From Omphiscola glabra (Eukaryota > Mollusca > Gastropoda > Lymnaeidae), in NCBI GenBank assembly GCA_964017045.1, contig OZ024794.1:35693182-35757181 (forward strand): DNA of 64,000 bases. Reading direction: 5' to 3'. The notes under the pieces are model-generated. The model made no database searches. It saw only the letters and a program-made list of their open reading frames with translations, and had not been told where the DNA came from. Every line of letters starts with the position of its first letter. Position 1 is the stretch's first letter. A program made the translations under genes and the position numbers. This document shows positions 32,672-43,426 of this stretch, piece by piece.

Positions 32672-33832
32672 ATATGAAAACTATCCTTCTTTACTCCTCT
32701 CTGTCTTCTGCACTACGCATAGCATCGCCAAGTTTTAGTCCCGTCCACTGTTTGATGTTAACTTCCCATCTTTTTCTCTGTCTTTCTCTTCTTCTCCCTC
32801 CTCTAGTTGTGCCCTGCATGATTTGTTTGGCGAGCCTTTGTTTCTTGTCACGTGGCCATACCACTCTAGTTTTCGCTTTTTACATCACCAGGAGGTCATC
32901 TATAATACTACTTCCTACTATAATGCTACAAGTTCTGCTGTTAATGTCCAGGACGCTCAGGCATATAAGAAAATGGAGAGGACTAGTGAGCGCATCAGCC
33001 TGACTGGTTCTGGGGGCTATATTTTTGTTGTTCCATATTTTCGTTAGCCTCTTTAGTGCTGTTGTGGTCTGGGCAATCCTAGCCATCAATTCGGGCTTGG
33101 AGCCTTCTTCCGAGACTATTGCTCCTAGGCACTTAAAGCTGCCTACTGTCTCTATTCTTTCCTCCCCGACCTTAATTTCAGTGGCGATGCCGGTGGTGTT
33201 GTTTGTCATCAATTTTGTCTTTTCTGCACTGATTTGCATGCCAAAGGACGATGAAGTCTCGTCGAGACGCTTTACAAGGTTGGCTAGCTCTTCTTCACTT
33301 CCAGCCATTCCGTCTATGTCATCCGCAAAACGTAGGTTGGTGATTATTCTGCCACCATTGTTGACTGTCCCTTCATGCGCTTCCAGTGCATATGACATAA
33401 TTCTCTCCAAAAAGATGTTGAGCAAGGTGGGGGAGAGCAAGCAGCCTTGTCGTACTCCAACCGTGGTCTTGAACCATTCTCCGATGTTATGGTTGAAGAA
33501 GACTGCACTGGTGGCATTATCATAGAGGCTGCATATCCTTCTGGTTAGGTTTGTGCTGATGTTGTAGTGCCTCATGGTGAGCCATAAAGCACAGTGCCAA
33601 ACCCTATCGAATGCCTTCTTGAAATCCACAAAGACGTGGTATAAGTTTTGTTGGTGTTGAGCATATTTCTCACATAATATTTGGAGGTTTAGGATCTGCT
33701 CAGTAGTGCCACGTCCTTGCCTGAAGCCAGCTTGTTCTTCAGCAATGATTTTGTCGGCATATGGTTTTAGTCGGTTCAATGTGACCTTTAGCATGACCTT
33801 GCTTGGGTGGCTTATTAGGCTAATGGTGCGAT
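32672..33832 (-). mobile_element. Truncated RTE-like LINE with a chimeric junction
   Basis: This minus-strand element starts abruptly inside the reverse transcriptase at YRTISLISHPSKVML (about 33832-33790). It holds the RT palm and then loses frame near 33006. It then carries a stretch that is not coding sequence, at 32894-32931, and resumes with the ORF2 tail (EWYGHVTR-type, KRWE-type and DREE-type motifs, with frameshifts) down to about 32680. The usual segment between LTAE and LLASVKKRKL, about 40 residues including the expected thumb/connection, is missing. A 38-bp piece at the junction is identical to 56844-56881. 5'-truncated and inactive. Confidence 0.85.
33004..33832 (-). pseudogene. 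Reverse transcriptase domain of RTE-like LINE
   Basis: About 276 uninterrupted codons of a retrotransposon RT, the enzyme that copies LINE RNA at the nicked target site. Visible motifs in order: NYRTISLISHPSK-like start (YRTISLI), GFRQGRGTTEQI, motif A VFVDFKKAFDRVW, motif B GVRQGCLLSPTLLN, motif C LRFADDIDGMAG (the FADD box) and motif D SAEKTKLM. The ATG at 33794 is internal; coding similarity continues upstream to 33832, so there is no true start. No endonuclease domain is present. The frame runs on to a stop near 32880, but the last 41 codons are out of register with the family. The RTE assignment rests on YRTISLISH and FADD context and needs a tree. Confidence 0.88.
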
Positions 33833-34099
33833 ATCAGACTTATAATTGTTAAATTTACAAATTTTAACATTCAAAAAATTTTTATGAATGTTTTCAGTCG
33901 TAAAATAGTTTGTTCACAATGAGTATAGACGTTATTTAATATTTTAATTAGCAGTAAACCCGAAATATATTGCATCAAGTTCACTGAGTCTTTGGCTTTT
34001 ATTTGTGATATTGCCAAAAACTGAATAGCCATCATGTTACGAAATGTGAGTATATTCATCACAATGATGTTCGAGTCTATGTGTGTGCATTTTGATGTC
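33833..34099. other. AT-rich spacer
   Basis: No feature recognised between the LINE 5' truncation point and the 33-bp array. Confidence 0.4.
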
Positions 34100-34795
34100 A
34101 TGGCTAATAGGATGGTCGAGATAACTCTGGTCATGGCTAATAGGATGGTCGAGATAACTCTGGTCATGGCTAATAGGATGGTCGAGATAACTCTGGTCAT
34201 GGCTAATAGGATGGTCGAGATAACTCTGGTCATGGCTAATAGGATGGTCGAGATAACTCTGGTCATGGCTAATAGGATGGTCGAGATAACTCTGGTCATG
34301 GCTAATAGGATGGTCGAGATAACTCTGGTCATGGCTAATAGGATGGTCGAGATAACTCTGGTCATGGCTAATAGGATGGTCGAGATAACTCTGGTCATGG
34401 CTAATAGGATGGTCGAGATAACTCTGGTCATGGCTATAGGATGGTCGAGATAACTCTGGTCATGGCTAATAGGATGGTCGAGATAACTCTGGTCATGGCT
34501 AATAGGATGGTCGAGATAACTCTGGTCATGGCTAATAGGATGGTCGAGATAACTCTGGTCATGGCTAATAGGATGGTCGAGATAACTCTGGTCATGGCTA
34601 ATAGGATGGTCGAGATAACTCTGGTCATGGCTAATAGGATGGTCGAGATAACTCTGGTCATGGCTAATAGGATGGTCGAGATAACTCTGGTCATGGCTAA
34701 TAGGATGGTCGAGATAACTCTGGTCATGGCTAATAGGATGGTCGAGATAACTCTGGTCATGGCTAATAGGATGGTCGAGATAACTCTGGTCATGG
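34100..34795. repeat. 33-bp tandem array, 21 units, practically invariant
   Basis: The unit begins ATGGCTAATAGGATGGTC and ends GAGATAACTCTGGTC, starting at 34100, 34133 and so on. All units appear identical by eye, except one near 34430 that lacks a single A. 33 bp is 11 codons and neither strand of the unit has a stop in one frame, so an 11-residue cycle stays open on both strands, interrupted only by the 1-bp deletion. I see no promoter or start context that would make it a gene. Confidence 0.96.
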
Positions 34796-34799
34796 CTTG

Positions 34800-35520
34800 A
34801 GACAGAAAAGGAAACGCGCGAAACAAAGTATGGGGAAAACCTGGAGAAGGAAAAGGACGCAACAAAAAATACGAACGTGTCGGCAAGAAGACTACTTCAG
34901 CAAACCAAGAAACAGTTACAACGATATAAATTAAAGATAAATACTTGATGACTGTAGTATCCGAGAGGACAGCAAGGTGAATGTGATAGAACATAAGTAG
35001 GCAAGAGGAAAACAAGAGGGATGTGACACAACATAAGTAGGTGAGAGGACAGCAAGAGGATTGTGATAGAACATAAGTAGGTGAGAGGACAGCAAGGGGG
35101 ATGTGACAGAACATAAGTAGGTCAGAGGACAACAAGAGGAATGTGATAGAAGATTATTAGGTTAGAGGACAGCAAGAGGAATGTGATAGAACATAAGTAG
35201 GTGAGAGGACAGCAAGGGGGACGTGACAGAACATACGTAGGTCAGAGGACAACAAGAGGAATGTGATAGAACATTATTAGGTGAGAGGACAGCAAGAGGG
35301 ATGTGATAGAACATAAGTAGGTGAGAGGACAGCAAAATGGATGTGATAGAACATAAGTAGGTGAGAGGACAGCAAGAGGAATGTGATAGAACATAAGAAG
35401 TGAGAGGACAGCAAAAGGGATGTGATCGGACATAAGTAGGTGAGAGAGTTAATACAGGCAAAAGGGTGCGGAAGAGAGGAGACGTAAGTCCACTGCGATT
35501 GGTCGTAACTGGGAGGGGGT
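34800..35520 (-). repeat. Dispersed SINE-like repeat, copy 5, expanded internally
   Basis: Left part: AAAACCTGGAGAAGGAAAAG, CGTGTCGGCAAGAAG, ACTACTTCAGC and GTAGTATCCGAGAGGACA. Right part after the array: GAGAGTTAATACAGGCAAAA and GTCCACTGCGATTGG. These match the two sides of copy 4 at 30180-30470 in order. In between, one module has multiplied (see 34963-35445). Confidence 0.7.
34963..35445. repeat. 40-bp tandem array, about 12 units, inside a dispersed repeat
   Basis: GAGAGGACAGCAAGAGGAAT plus GTGATAGAACATAAGTAGGT has a 40-bp period (for example 35043 and 35083). Variants are aggggg, acgtgac, attattag and one 39-bp unit near 35390. The corresponding segment occurs once in copy 4 (about 30328-30367). 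Confidence 0.93.
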
Positions 35521-35884
35521 GGAGAAAAGGATTAAAACGTGGAGGAGAACATGCCATTCATGACATTCATGTCATGTGCTGTCAATGTCCCAAAAAGTCT
35601 AAGTCAGTTTGTTCTACAAGTTCAATCGGTTGGGCGTGTTGGTACAAGACACAATGGCGGTGATAACTAAATTCCTTGAGCACTTGTGGTCGCTTCTATT
35701 GAAGTGTTTTTAGATGAGACAGAAAACTGACTTTTTTTCAAATAAGTGCTTAAAACGCTACATAAAAGATGTTGACCATTGAAGTGAGTCGACTCGCCAC
35801 CGGCCTTCAACACCGACAACATATCTCAACATATCTCAACAATCTCAAAGTTCTGATATCTCATTTAATCTCCAATGTCTCAGA
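35521..35884. other. Unique sequence
   Basis: Includes ACATATCTCAACATATCTCA just before the next array. No gene recognised. Confidence 0.4.
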
Positions 35885-35886
35885 GC

Positions 35887-36465
35887 TCATTGTCTCACCA
35901 CAACCATCCGTATCTAATGTCTCACCACAACCATCCGTATCTCAAGTCTCACCAAAACCACCCGTATCTTATACCTCACCACGACCATCCGATTCTCATA
36001 TCTCACCACAACCATCCGTATCGCATATCTCACCACAACCATCAGTATCTCATATCTCACCACAACCATCCGATTCTCATATCTCACCACAACCATCCGT
36101 ATCTCATATCTCACCACAACCATCCGATTCTCATATCTCACCACAACCATCCGATTATTATATCTCACCACAACCACCAGTATCTCATATCTCACCACAA
36201 CCATCCGTATCTCATATCACACCACGACGATCCGTATCTCATTATCTCACCACAACCATCCATATCTCATATCTCACCACAACCATCCGATTATTATATA
36301 TCACCACAACCATCCGTATCTCATGATCTCACCACAACCATCCGATTGTCATATCTCACCACAACCATCCGATTGTCATATCTCACCACAACCATCCGTA
36401 TCTCATATCTCACCACAACAATCCGTATCTCATGATCTCACCAAAACCATCCGTATCCCAATGTT
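35887..36465. repeat. 27-bp tandem array, about 21 units
   Basis: The unit is TCTCACCACAACCATCCGTATCTCATA (27 bp). Variants are gattctca, gattgtca, gattatta, cagtatct and cgacgatc. 27 bp is 9 codons, so stop-free frames persist on both strands. It grades into loose atatctcaac words on both sides. Confidence 0.93.
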
Positions 36466-37261
36466 CGCTTATCTTATCAATTACCCATAGCTGCATATCT
36501 CAACATATCCTTAATATCTCGTTAGATCTCCATGCTCAATTTGTCCTTTTCACATTTCCCCAGTATTAGTATCCTTACATCCCACCATATCCCTTGTATG
36601 TCATAACCGCATAGATCACCGTATCAGCCAGAGCCACACCATTCCACTGTATTCCAATATCCCGCCACTTCTAATCCCCCTTACCCCCTCCTCTTCACCC
36701 CTCGCCAGGCAAATATCCTCTCCCCCTCCATATTCCTAATCCCCCCCTTTCTGACACACCCTCTGCCATTAGCCAATCCAGTTAACACCACATACAACAC
36801 CCACCTGCAGTTGTTATTGCAACCCACACACACATAGCCTACCAGGTATTTCCTGATTCATTTCCAAAACGAGTCCATCCATCACACAAAAAGTCACATT
36901 TCCTTTTAGCTTTGGAATAAAAGTGACATATTTAAACCTGAACAATTTGCATAAATCTTCTTCTTCTTCTTCTTTGTTTTTTCTTCTTCTTCTTCTTCAA
37001 CAAAGCGAATGACGCCACCGCTATACAAAGAGATCACTTACGACAATCGCGTCTAGCCATAACACACGAAAGAAGCTGTGCGTTCCTGGAAAGTAAATAT
37101 TGACAAACTCTCATCTCATCTGTTGACTCAACTCAAGTTCCGCTTCGTTTCCTCCAATAATTACACTTTTTAACAATGGATTCTGTCTTCTTCTCGCCTC
37201 GGACCATCAACTCCCTATTTTGCTTCTTTTAAAGCGCAAACTTAGTGTATATTCTTCTCAA
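36466..37261. other. Unique sequence with a (CTT)n microsatellite
   Basis: CTTCTT runs lie at about 36957-36998 with one interruption. Otherwise pyrimidine-rich, with no gene recognised. Confidence 0.5.
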
Positions 37262-37289
37262 ACACGGTGCTTTCTGTGCACTAGAAAAA

Positions 37290-37852
37290 TGGTGGCAGGC
37301 CGGTGTTAAATCAAATAGACGATGTGCTTGCTATATACTAGACGAAGTGGCCCGAGGACTGGTGTTAAATCAAATAGACGATGTGCTTGCTATATACTAG
37401 ACGAAGTGGCCCGAGGACTGGTGTTAAATCAAATAGACGATGTGCTTGCTATATACTAGACGAAGTGGCCCGAGGACTGGTGTTAAATCAAATAGACGAT
37501 GTGCTTGCTATATACTAGACGAAGTGGCCCGAGGACCGGTGTTAAGTCAAATAGACGATGTGCTTGCTATATACTAGACGAAGTGGCCCGAGGACTGGTG
37601 TTAAATCAAATAGACGATGTGCTTGCTATATACTAGACGAAGTGGCCCGAGGACTGGTGTTAAATCAAATAGACGATGTGCTTGCTATATACTAGACGAA
37701 GTGGCCCGAGGACTGGTGTTAAGTCAAATAGACGATGTGCTTGCTATATACTAGACGAAGTGGCCCGAGGACCGGTGTTAAGTCAAATAGACGATGTGCT
37801 TGCTATATACTAGAAGTGGTCCGAGGACCGGTGTTAAGTCAAATAGACGATG
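37290..37852. repeat. 59-bp tandem array, about 9.5 units
   Basis: GATGTGCTTGCTATATACTA recurs every 59 bp (37321, 37380 and onward), with GACGAAGTGGCCCGAGGACT and GGTGTTAAATCAAATAGAC. Differences are limited to aaat/aagt and act/acc. The last unit has a 3-bp loss and one change. A very homogeneous array. Confidence 0.95.
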
Positions 37853-38248
37853 GAAAAGATGAGACCTAGGAGACTTGAGAAAAGTTTAAACTAATTATTG
37901 CAAGTCATAAGAAAAGTTGAAACAAAGATTGATTGGGTCATGAGACCAGGTGTAAGAAATTGACCCTTAAATCAAGAAACGTTGACAGCCACCTCCAAAC
38001 CACCCCCCCCCCGACTTTTACACACATTTAAAGGCTGTACTGACAGCATTGGTTTTGGATGTATCGTATACTCTTATCCTGTTCAATTTATTTTAACAGT
38101 AAATGGCAATGTCCCTGAATTTATTTTGTGTGATATTTTTTTACCCGCTTTATTCATTGCATAAAACAGCCTCAACACTTTTTAAAATCTGTAATCCAAA
38201 TTGGCAAAGTCCAAGCGGGTTAACACAACAAAGGATTGGGGCGCTGGT
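37853..38248. other. Unique sequence
   Basis: No gene recognised in these 400 bp. Confidence 0.4.
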
Positions 38249-38440
38249 CAGTGGCGTAGCGAGCTTAACTCGCGCCCGGGCCCGGGGCACAATACCTTTT
38301 TAGCGCCCCCAATACCTTTTTAGCGCACCCCCCCCTATTCGAAAACCATACAATATTATAGTAAAATATACCATTTAGCGCCCCTTTGGGAGTAGCGCCC
38401 GGGGCATGATGCCCCCTTGCCCCCCCTCACTACGCCACTG
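38249..38440. mobile_element. hAT-type miniature element with perfect 8-bp target duplication
   Basis: This 192-bp element starts CAGTGGCGTAGCGAG; its reversed end reads CAGTGGCGTAGTGAG (14 of 15 identical). The flanks are GCGCTGGT on both sides (38241-38248 and 38441-38448). The CAGTGGCGTAG terminus is common among animal hAT miniatures. The interior contains TAGCGCCCC repeats and is G/C-rich at both ends. No coding content. Confidence 0.92.
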
Positions 38441-38448
38441 GCGCTGGT

Positions 38449-39576
38449 TACATATCGGATTACCCCATACGTTATTCAAGAGTTAACTTCCCTTCACGCC
38501 TCATATTTCAGTAACTAGAGCTTTCATTGATTCTTGACTTTTAACATTAACAAAATAGTCAACTTATCTTTTAGTATATACAACAAACAAAAAAAAGAAA
38601 GAAACAAGAAAAAGAAAGTCAGATTCGAAGTCAAACTACTACTTTCAATAGATTCGGATTTCTTTTAAGACTAAAAATGAAGCTTTCAAGGTCAAGGTCT
38701 AGAAATGTGATTAGCCTTTTCTTTATAGTTAGAGGTTGTATTCCTTTAGTCACGATGTACTCCTGAGAGTTGTCCATGTGTCCCCTAAGGTCCTCATTAC
38801 GCAATGGTTGAGGCTACTATTGTTATCATTTATTTAATGAGTAGGCACGAAAACTGACCACGGCTAATGCCGGACACTCACCAGTAAACGGAAGTTGGGA
38901 AGACGTGCGCGACCTATGAGGTAAGGAATGATGGGCCGGTCAGCATAAGAGTCACGTGACAACCTCGACCCACATTTTCATCTCATTAAATCATAGAAAT
39001 CTGGAAAACTATGTTGGGGGTGGGGTGGGAGGTGGAGGTGGTCCGGGGGGGGGGGATTTCAATAGAAAAATTCTTTTTGGAATTTTGATGTTGTTTCATA
39101 GTTTTTTTGCTTTTTTTTTTTGTACAGGAATAGAACAAACGCAGATATTCGGAAGACTTTAGCGGAAACACGTCATCACCCCGTTTGAAATGGACGCACG
39201 GCAGGACTTCCAACAGACGCGATGTTGGTGCGTGATCAAACCTGACCGAAAGGCACAGGAATATTGACGACACCCCAAAGTCCCCCCCCCCCCCCCGCCC
39301 GTAGGCTCGTCAATCGCGATGCTTGAATATCCGAACAATTATTGCACAATCGTTCCGTGGTCACTCGTAATTCCGGACGTTGTGTTATCATTTGAAACCA
39401 GGTGGACAGCGTTTTCTAAAAAGTGTACAATTTTTTTTATGTGTAGGCGTTCAAGTAAACATTTCCATAGAAAGTACCGATCAAAGGTAAATCAATAAAA
39501 GTCTGTTTTGTTTCTAGGCTATTTTGTCGTTGCAGTGTTTTAATCTACATTTTTTTCTTCATTGTGCCATATATTT
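38449..39576. other. Unique sequence, no gene recognised
   Basis: About 1.1 kb. G runs at 39043-39056 and a C run at 39282-39296. No coding domain recognised. Confidence 0.5.
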
Positions 39577-40166
39577 AACACACACGAAAGTCACTTCACG
39601 CAGACAAACTATCACACACACGAAAGCCACTTCACGCAGACAAACTATCACACACACGAAAGCCACTTCACGCAGACAAACTATCACACACACGAAAGCC
39701 ACTTCACGCAGACAAACTATCACACACACGAAAGCCACTTCACGCAGACAAACTATCACACACACGAAAGCCACTTCACGCAGACAAACTATCACACACA
39801 CGAAAGCCACTTCACGCAGACAAACTATCACACACACGAAAGCCACTTCACGCAGACAAACTATCACACACACGAAAGCCACTTCACGCAGACAAACTAT
39901 CACACACACGAAAGCCACTTCACGCAGACAAACTATCACACACACGAAAGTCACTTCACGCAGACAAACTATCACACATACGAAAGCCACTTCACGCAGA
40001 CAAACTATCACACATACGAAAGCCACTTCACGCAGACAAACTATCACACACACGAAAGTCACTTCACGCAGACAAACTATCACACATACGAAAGCCACTT
40101 CACGCAGACAAACTATCACACACACGAAAGCCACTTCACGCAGACAAACTATCACACACACACTTT
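39577..40166. repeat. 36-bp tandem array, 16 units
   Basis: The unit CACACACACGAAAGCCACTT plus CACGCAGACAAACTAT recurs with a 36-bp period. There are only two kinds of variation (gaaagTcac and cacaTacg). 36 bp is 12 codons, so plus and minus frames stay open for 200 or more codons with a 12-residue cycle. The open frames start outside the array in unrelated sequence, and nothing suggests expression. Confidence 0.96.
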
Positions 40167-40247
40167 TTGTGACTTCTTCTCCGGATCAAGAGTTTTCCTC
40201 GCTTTCAAACCGGTCAATGGTCTGCGTTGATTTTATTATTTATATCA

Positions 40248-40416
40248 TCCAGAGAGAAAGAGAGGGGGGGGCAGAGAGAGCAAGAGAGAGGGACGGAGAG
40301 AGAGAGAGCGAGAGAGAAGGGCAGGGAGAGAAACAAAAAAGTGACAGAGACAGAGAGAAAAGAAGACAAAGAGACAGACATAAAAAGGGGAGAGAGAGAG
40401 AGAGAGAGAGAGAAAT
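40248..40416. repeat. GA-rich simple sequence
   Basis: Purine-rich with AGAGAGAG runs, ending in a pure GA run at about 40389-40414. Confidence 0.85.
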
Positions 40417-41094
40417 GCCCCTGGACAAAAAAAAAACTAAGGTTTTGGCCCTGGAAAATGTTTATACGTTTAAATTCTTCCTAAAAGAATTAGGAATGTG
40501 TATTGAGGGAGGAGGGGAGGAGGGGGCGGAGTTTTCATTCATTGGCGCGTACAGTGATTCTTATTTCTACTTAAAAATTTAAGTTATTCTTTTAATAGTT
40601 ATCAGTATCCGGTTCGCAGCAGTCGAGAAACACGTGGTCCGGTAAAGATGCCCGTTTGATCCATCACAGTTTCCCTCGTCTTCCCTGTTTGCAGCCCTCT
40701 TTTTCCCTCTCTGTCTTGTATTTGGGGATGCGTGACCCTACGGGCTGATAGGATATCCGCAGTTGTTCAATTTATAAGAAAAAGTTGGAATTGAACAATT
40801 CATCTTTGAATTTGTTGTAAAATCGCCGTGTCTCTGGTGTGTGCGCATGCGTGTGAGGCAACGCGCGTGGACTTGAACACACCATTAGAGCTAATGGGTA
40901 CAGCACTGATGACGCTAGCCGTACAACCTGTGTTTGTCTTGGAAGGCTCGACCACGCGAGTAAATGGAACTAAGATGGCTGCCACCCACGTGTACGACCC
41001 TTCAAAGTAGAGTACATTTCCCCCCTGCCCCCCCCCCTCCCAAAACCGACCAGCCCCCTTGATTTCTGAAGTCTTCTTATCGATACCACGTGAC
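40417..41094. other. Unique sequence, no gene recognised
   Basis: It contains AACTAAGATGGCTGCCACCC near 40968, a YY1-like AAGATGGC word. C runs at 41021-41038. No coding domain. Confidence 0.4.
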
Positions 41095-41096
41095 GT

Positions 41097-41460
41097 GAAT
41101 GTGATAGCCGTGTGTTATATATGAATTAATGGCATAATTGATGTGATAGCGATGTGTTATATATGAATTAATGGCATAATTGATGTGATAGCGATGTGTT
41201 ATATATGAATTAATGGCATAATTGATGTGATAGCGATGTGTTATCTATGAATTAATTGCATAATTGATGTGATAGCGTTGTGTTATATATGAATTAATGT
41301 CATAATTGATGTGATAGCCATGTGTTATATATGAGTTAATGGCATAATTGATGTGATAGCCATGTGTTATATATGAATCAATGGCATAATTGATGTGATA
41401 GCGATGTGTTATATGTGAGTTAATGGCGTAATTGATGTAGTATATCGGGGTTAATGGCAT
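41097..41460. repeat. 42-bp tandem array, about 8.5 units
   Basis: GTGATAGCGATGTGTTATAT plus ATGAATTAATGGCATAATTGAT recurs every 42 bp (41101, 41143 and onward). Later units vary at single sites (gagtt, gccat, atgtgag). Confidence 0.93.
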
Positions 41461-41586
41461 ACTATAGGGACGATTACATCAAAGCACCAGCCTTATTGTT
41501 TTCAATATGAAACTTTTAGACTATGTGACGGATAATTGCCTTAAGGAAATTTTATATCGTAAGCCGAAATACTCTACTATTTGTAG

Positions 41587-43020
41587 TAATAATAATAATA
41601 ATAATAATAATAAAGTTCATTTGAAAAATCACGCTTCATCCCCAAAGGCTCGAAGCGCGGTACAAAAACTAAGTTGGGAGATAATAACAAGCTGGAAAAG
41701 ATTGTAGACATCATCATTCCAGCAGGTGTTTGCGAAATAGATGAGTTTTTAAATTTGTTTTGAAGGACTCCAGCGTCTGGCTGTTTTTGAGAGCGTCAGG
41801 AAGGGTGTTCCAAATGGTTGGGCCAGCAAATGCGAACGTGCGCTTTCCGTAAGTTTCAAGGCGAACACGCGGTATCGAGAGTTTGCCACTATCGGATGAG
41901 CGGAGTTGTCTAGTGGGTACATAAGGCGTCATGAGCGCTTGGAGATAGGACGGCGCCAGGTCATGCAAGCAGCGGTAGCACAGAGTTGCGATTTTGTACT
42001 CTATACGAGCGCGGACCGGCAGCCAATGCAATTCTATCAGAAGAGTTTTAGCATGGTCGAATTTGCGTTTACGAAGAACAATTCGAGCCGCATTATTCTG
42101 TGCCTTTTGAATTTTATCAAAGAGCGTAGCTGGAAGACCCACCATGAGAGCATTGCAGTAGTCCATGCGTGATAGCACGAATGCAGACATCAGCCTCTTT
42201 GATGCACCCAACGTTAAGAAGGGTCTGATATGACTAATTCTGCGTAGCTCTAGAAAAATCGCCTTGCAAATCATGTTAATGTGATTTTCCATAGTTAGTG
42301 TTCTGTCTAAGTAGACACCCAGGTTTCGCACTGTTTGAGCAAACTCAATCTGCACGCCTGAGAGAGTAAAGGATGGTGTATCTTTTAAAGATTTTAATTT
42401 TTGAGCGGTAGCAATGGGGATCACCTCAGTCTTTTCATCATTCAATTTGAGCTTGTTTATTGTCATCCAGTGCTTAACTGACTCCACTGTCTTCTGTGTC
42501 ATTTTAAGAAGCTGGGGGAGCTGAGAGGGGATCACGGATTTCTGAAGTTGGGTATCATCCGCGAACATGTGATATACCATGTCAAACTGCTTGATCACTG
42601 CACCCAGGGGCTGAACGTACATAGTGAAAAGCACCGGGCCTAAGACCGAGCCTTGGGGTACTCCGAATTCAATAATGGATTTCTTGGAGGTCAAGCCGTT
42701 TGTGATAACTGATTGGACCCGATTTGTCAGATATGAGCGGAACCATCTCAGGACGGTATCAGTGAAACCGAACGTATATTGTAGACGTTGGAGAAGTATG
42801 CCGTGGTCAAGCGTATCGAACGCTGCCGATAGATCCAGTAACGACAAAAGGGATACCTGGCCCTCACCACAAGACGACAGAAGGTCATTTACGACGCGCA
42901 ACAGGGCTGTCTCAGTAGAGTGATGCGTTCTGTATGCTGACTGAAAAGGCTCAAACAAGTCACACCGAGTGAGGTGATCCAGGAGCTGTCGAAGAACGAC
43001 CCTCTCTAAAATCTTTGATA
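41587..43020 (-). mobile_element. 5'-truncated CR1/L2-like LINE with (ATT)n tail
   Basis: On the minus strand the element enters within the RT at SKILERVV (about 43017). It reads through 434 codons without interruption to the stop at 41714. It then has a 3' UTR with GCGCTTCGAGCCTTTGGGG and ends in an ATT repeat of about nine units (41587-41614). A 3' UTR with GCGCTT and a trinucleotide tail is typical of CR1/L2-type elements. The upstream endonuclease and ORF1 are missing. The open RT frame makes it one of the youngest LINE insertions here. Confidence 0.87.
41714..43017 (-). pseudogene. CR1/L2-like reverse transcriptase, C-terminal two thirds
   Basis: An open frame with no stop or frameshift, encoding the RT of a non-LTR retrotransposon. 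Counting from Leu at 42958: GFR-equivalent FQSAYRTHHSTETAL (5-19), motif A LLDLSAAFDTLDH (catalytic Asp 42), motif B GVPQGSVLGPVLF (99-111), motif C MFADDTQL (131-138), motif D LKLNDEKTEV. The C-terminal region RTFAFAGPTIWNTLP...SFKTNLKTHLF is diagnostic of CR1/L2/jockey-like RTs. Residue 1 is encoded by TTG and is not a start, because similarity extends upstream to SKILERVVL. All catalytic Asp residues remain, but without the N-terminal endonuclease and RT fingers it cannot be autonomous. Confidence 0.9.
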
Positions 43021-43030
43021 CACATGCACC

Positions 43031-43426
43031 AAGAATAGCGGTACTGAAACGCTCGTGAAACCGAATTAAATCTCCCTCGGAAGGTTTCCGTCAACTTTGT
43101 TCATACTCGAACCCCATTCACCACCACTTGAGAATGGGTGAAAATAATCCTGATTATGACAACTTTTTCATCCCTCGGGAGACCCATGTCCAACAACAAA
43201 TGGCCCAACATATCTTTCTTTTCACTATACCGGAATCGCGTGGCGGCTGGAACTATGCACCGTTAACAAATGTGCTTACACGTTCAAGGTGCGGGAGTTT
43301 CTATTCTGATATTGTGGGCGCATACCGTTATATCTTGTCAGCACACACGCTGGTCCACGTCTTATTATACAATTAAAATGTGCGAAATAGCACGAAATGA
43401 CAGGGTGAAAAAGAACGATGAATATT
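43031..43426. other. Unique sequence upstream of CR1-like LINE
   Basis: No gene recognised. An 82-codon plus-strand frame at 43128-43376 has no known domain. Confidence 0.35.

Noticed and set aside
35769..36435. Ser/Pro/His-rich frames of about 185 codons, possibly a mucin-like protein
   Set aside because: 27-bp array with all frames open on the plus strand; the preceding unique part shows no exon features.
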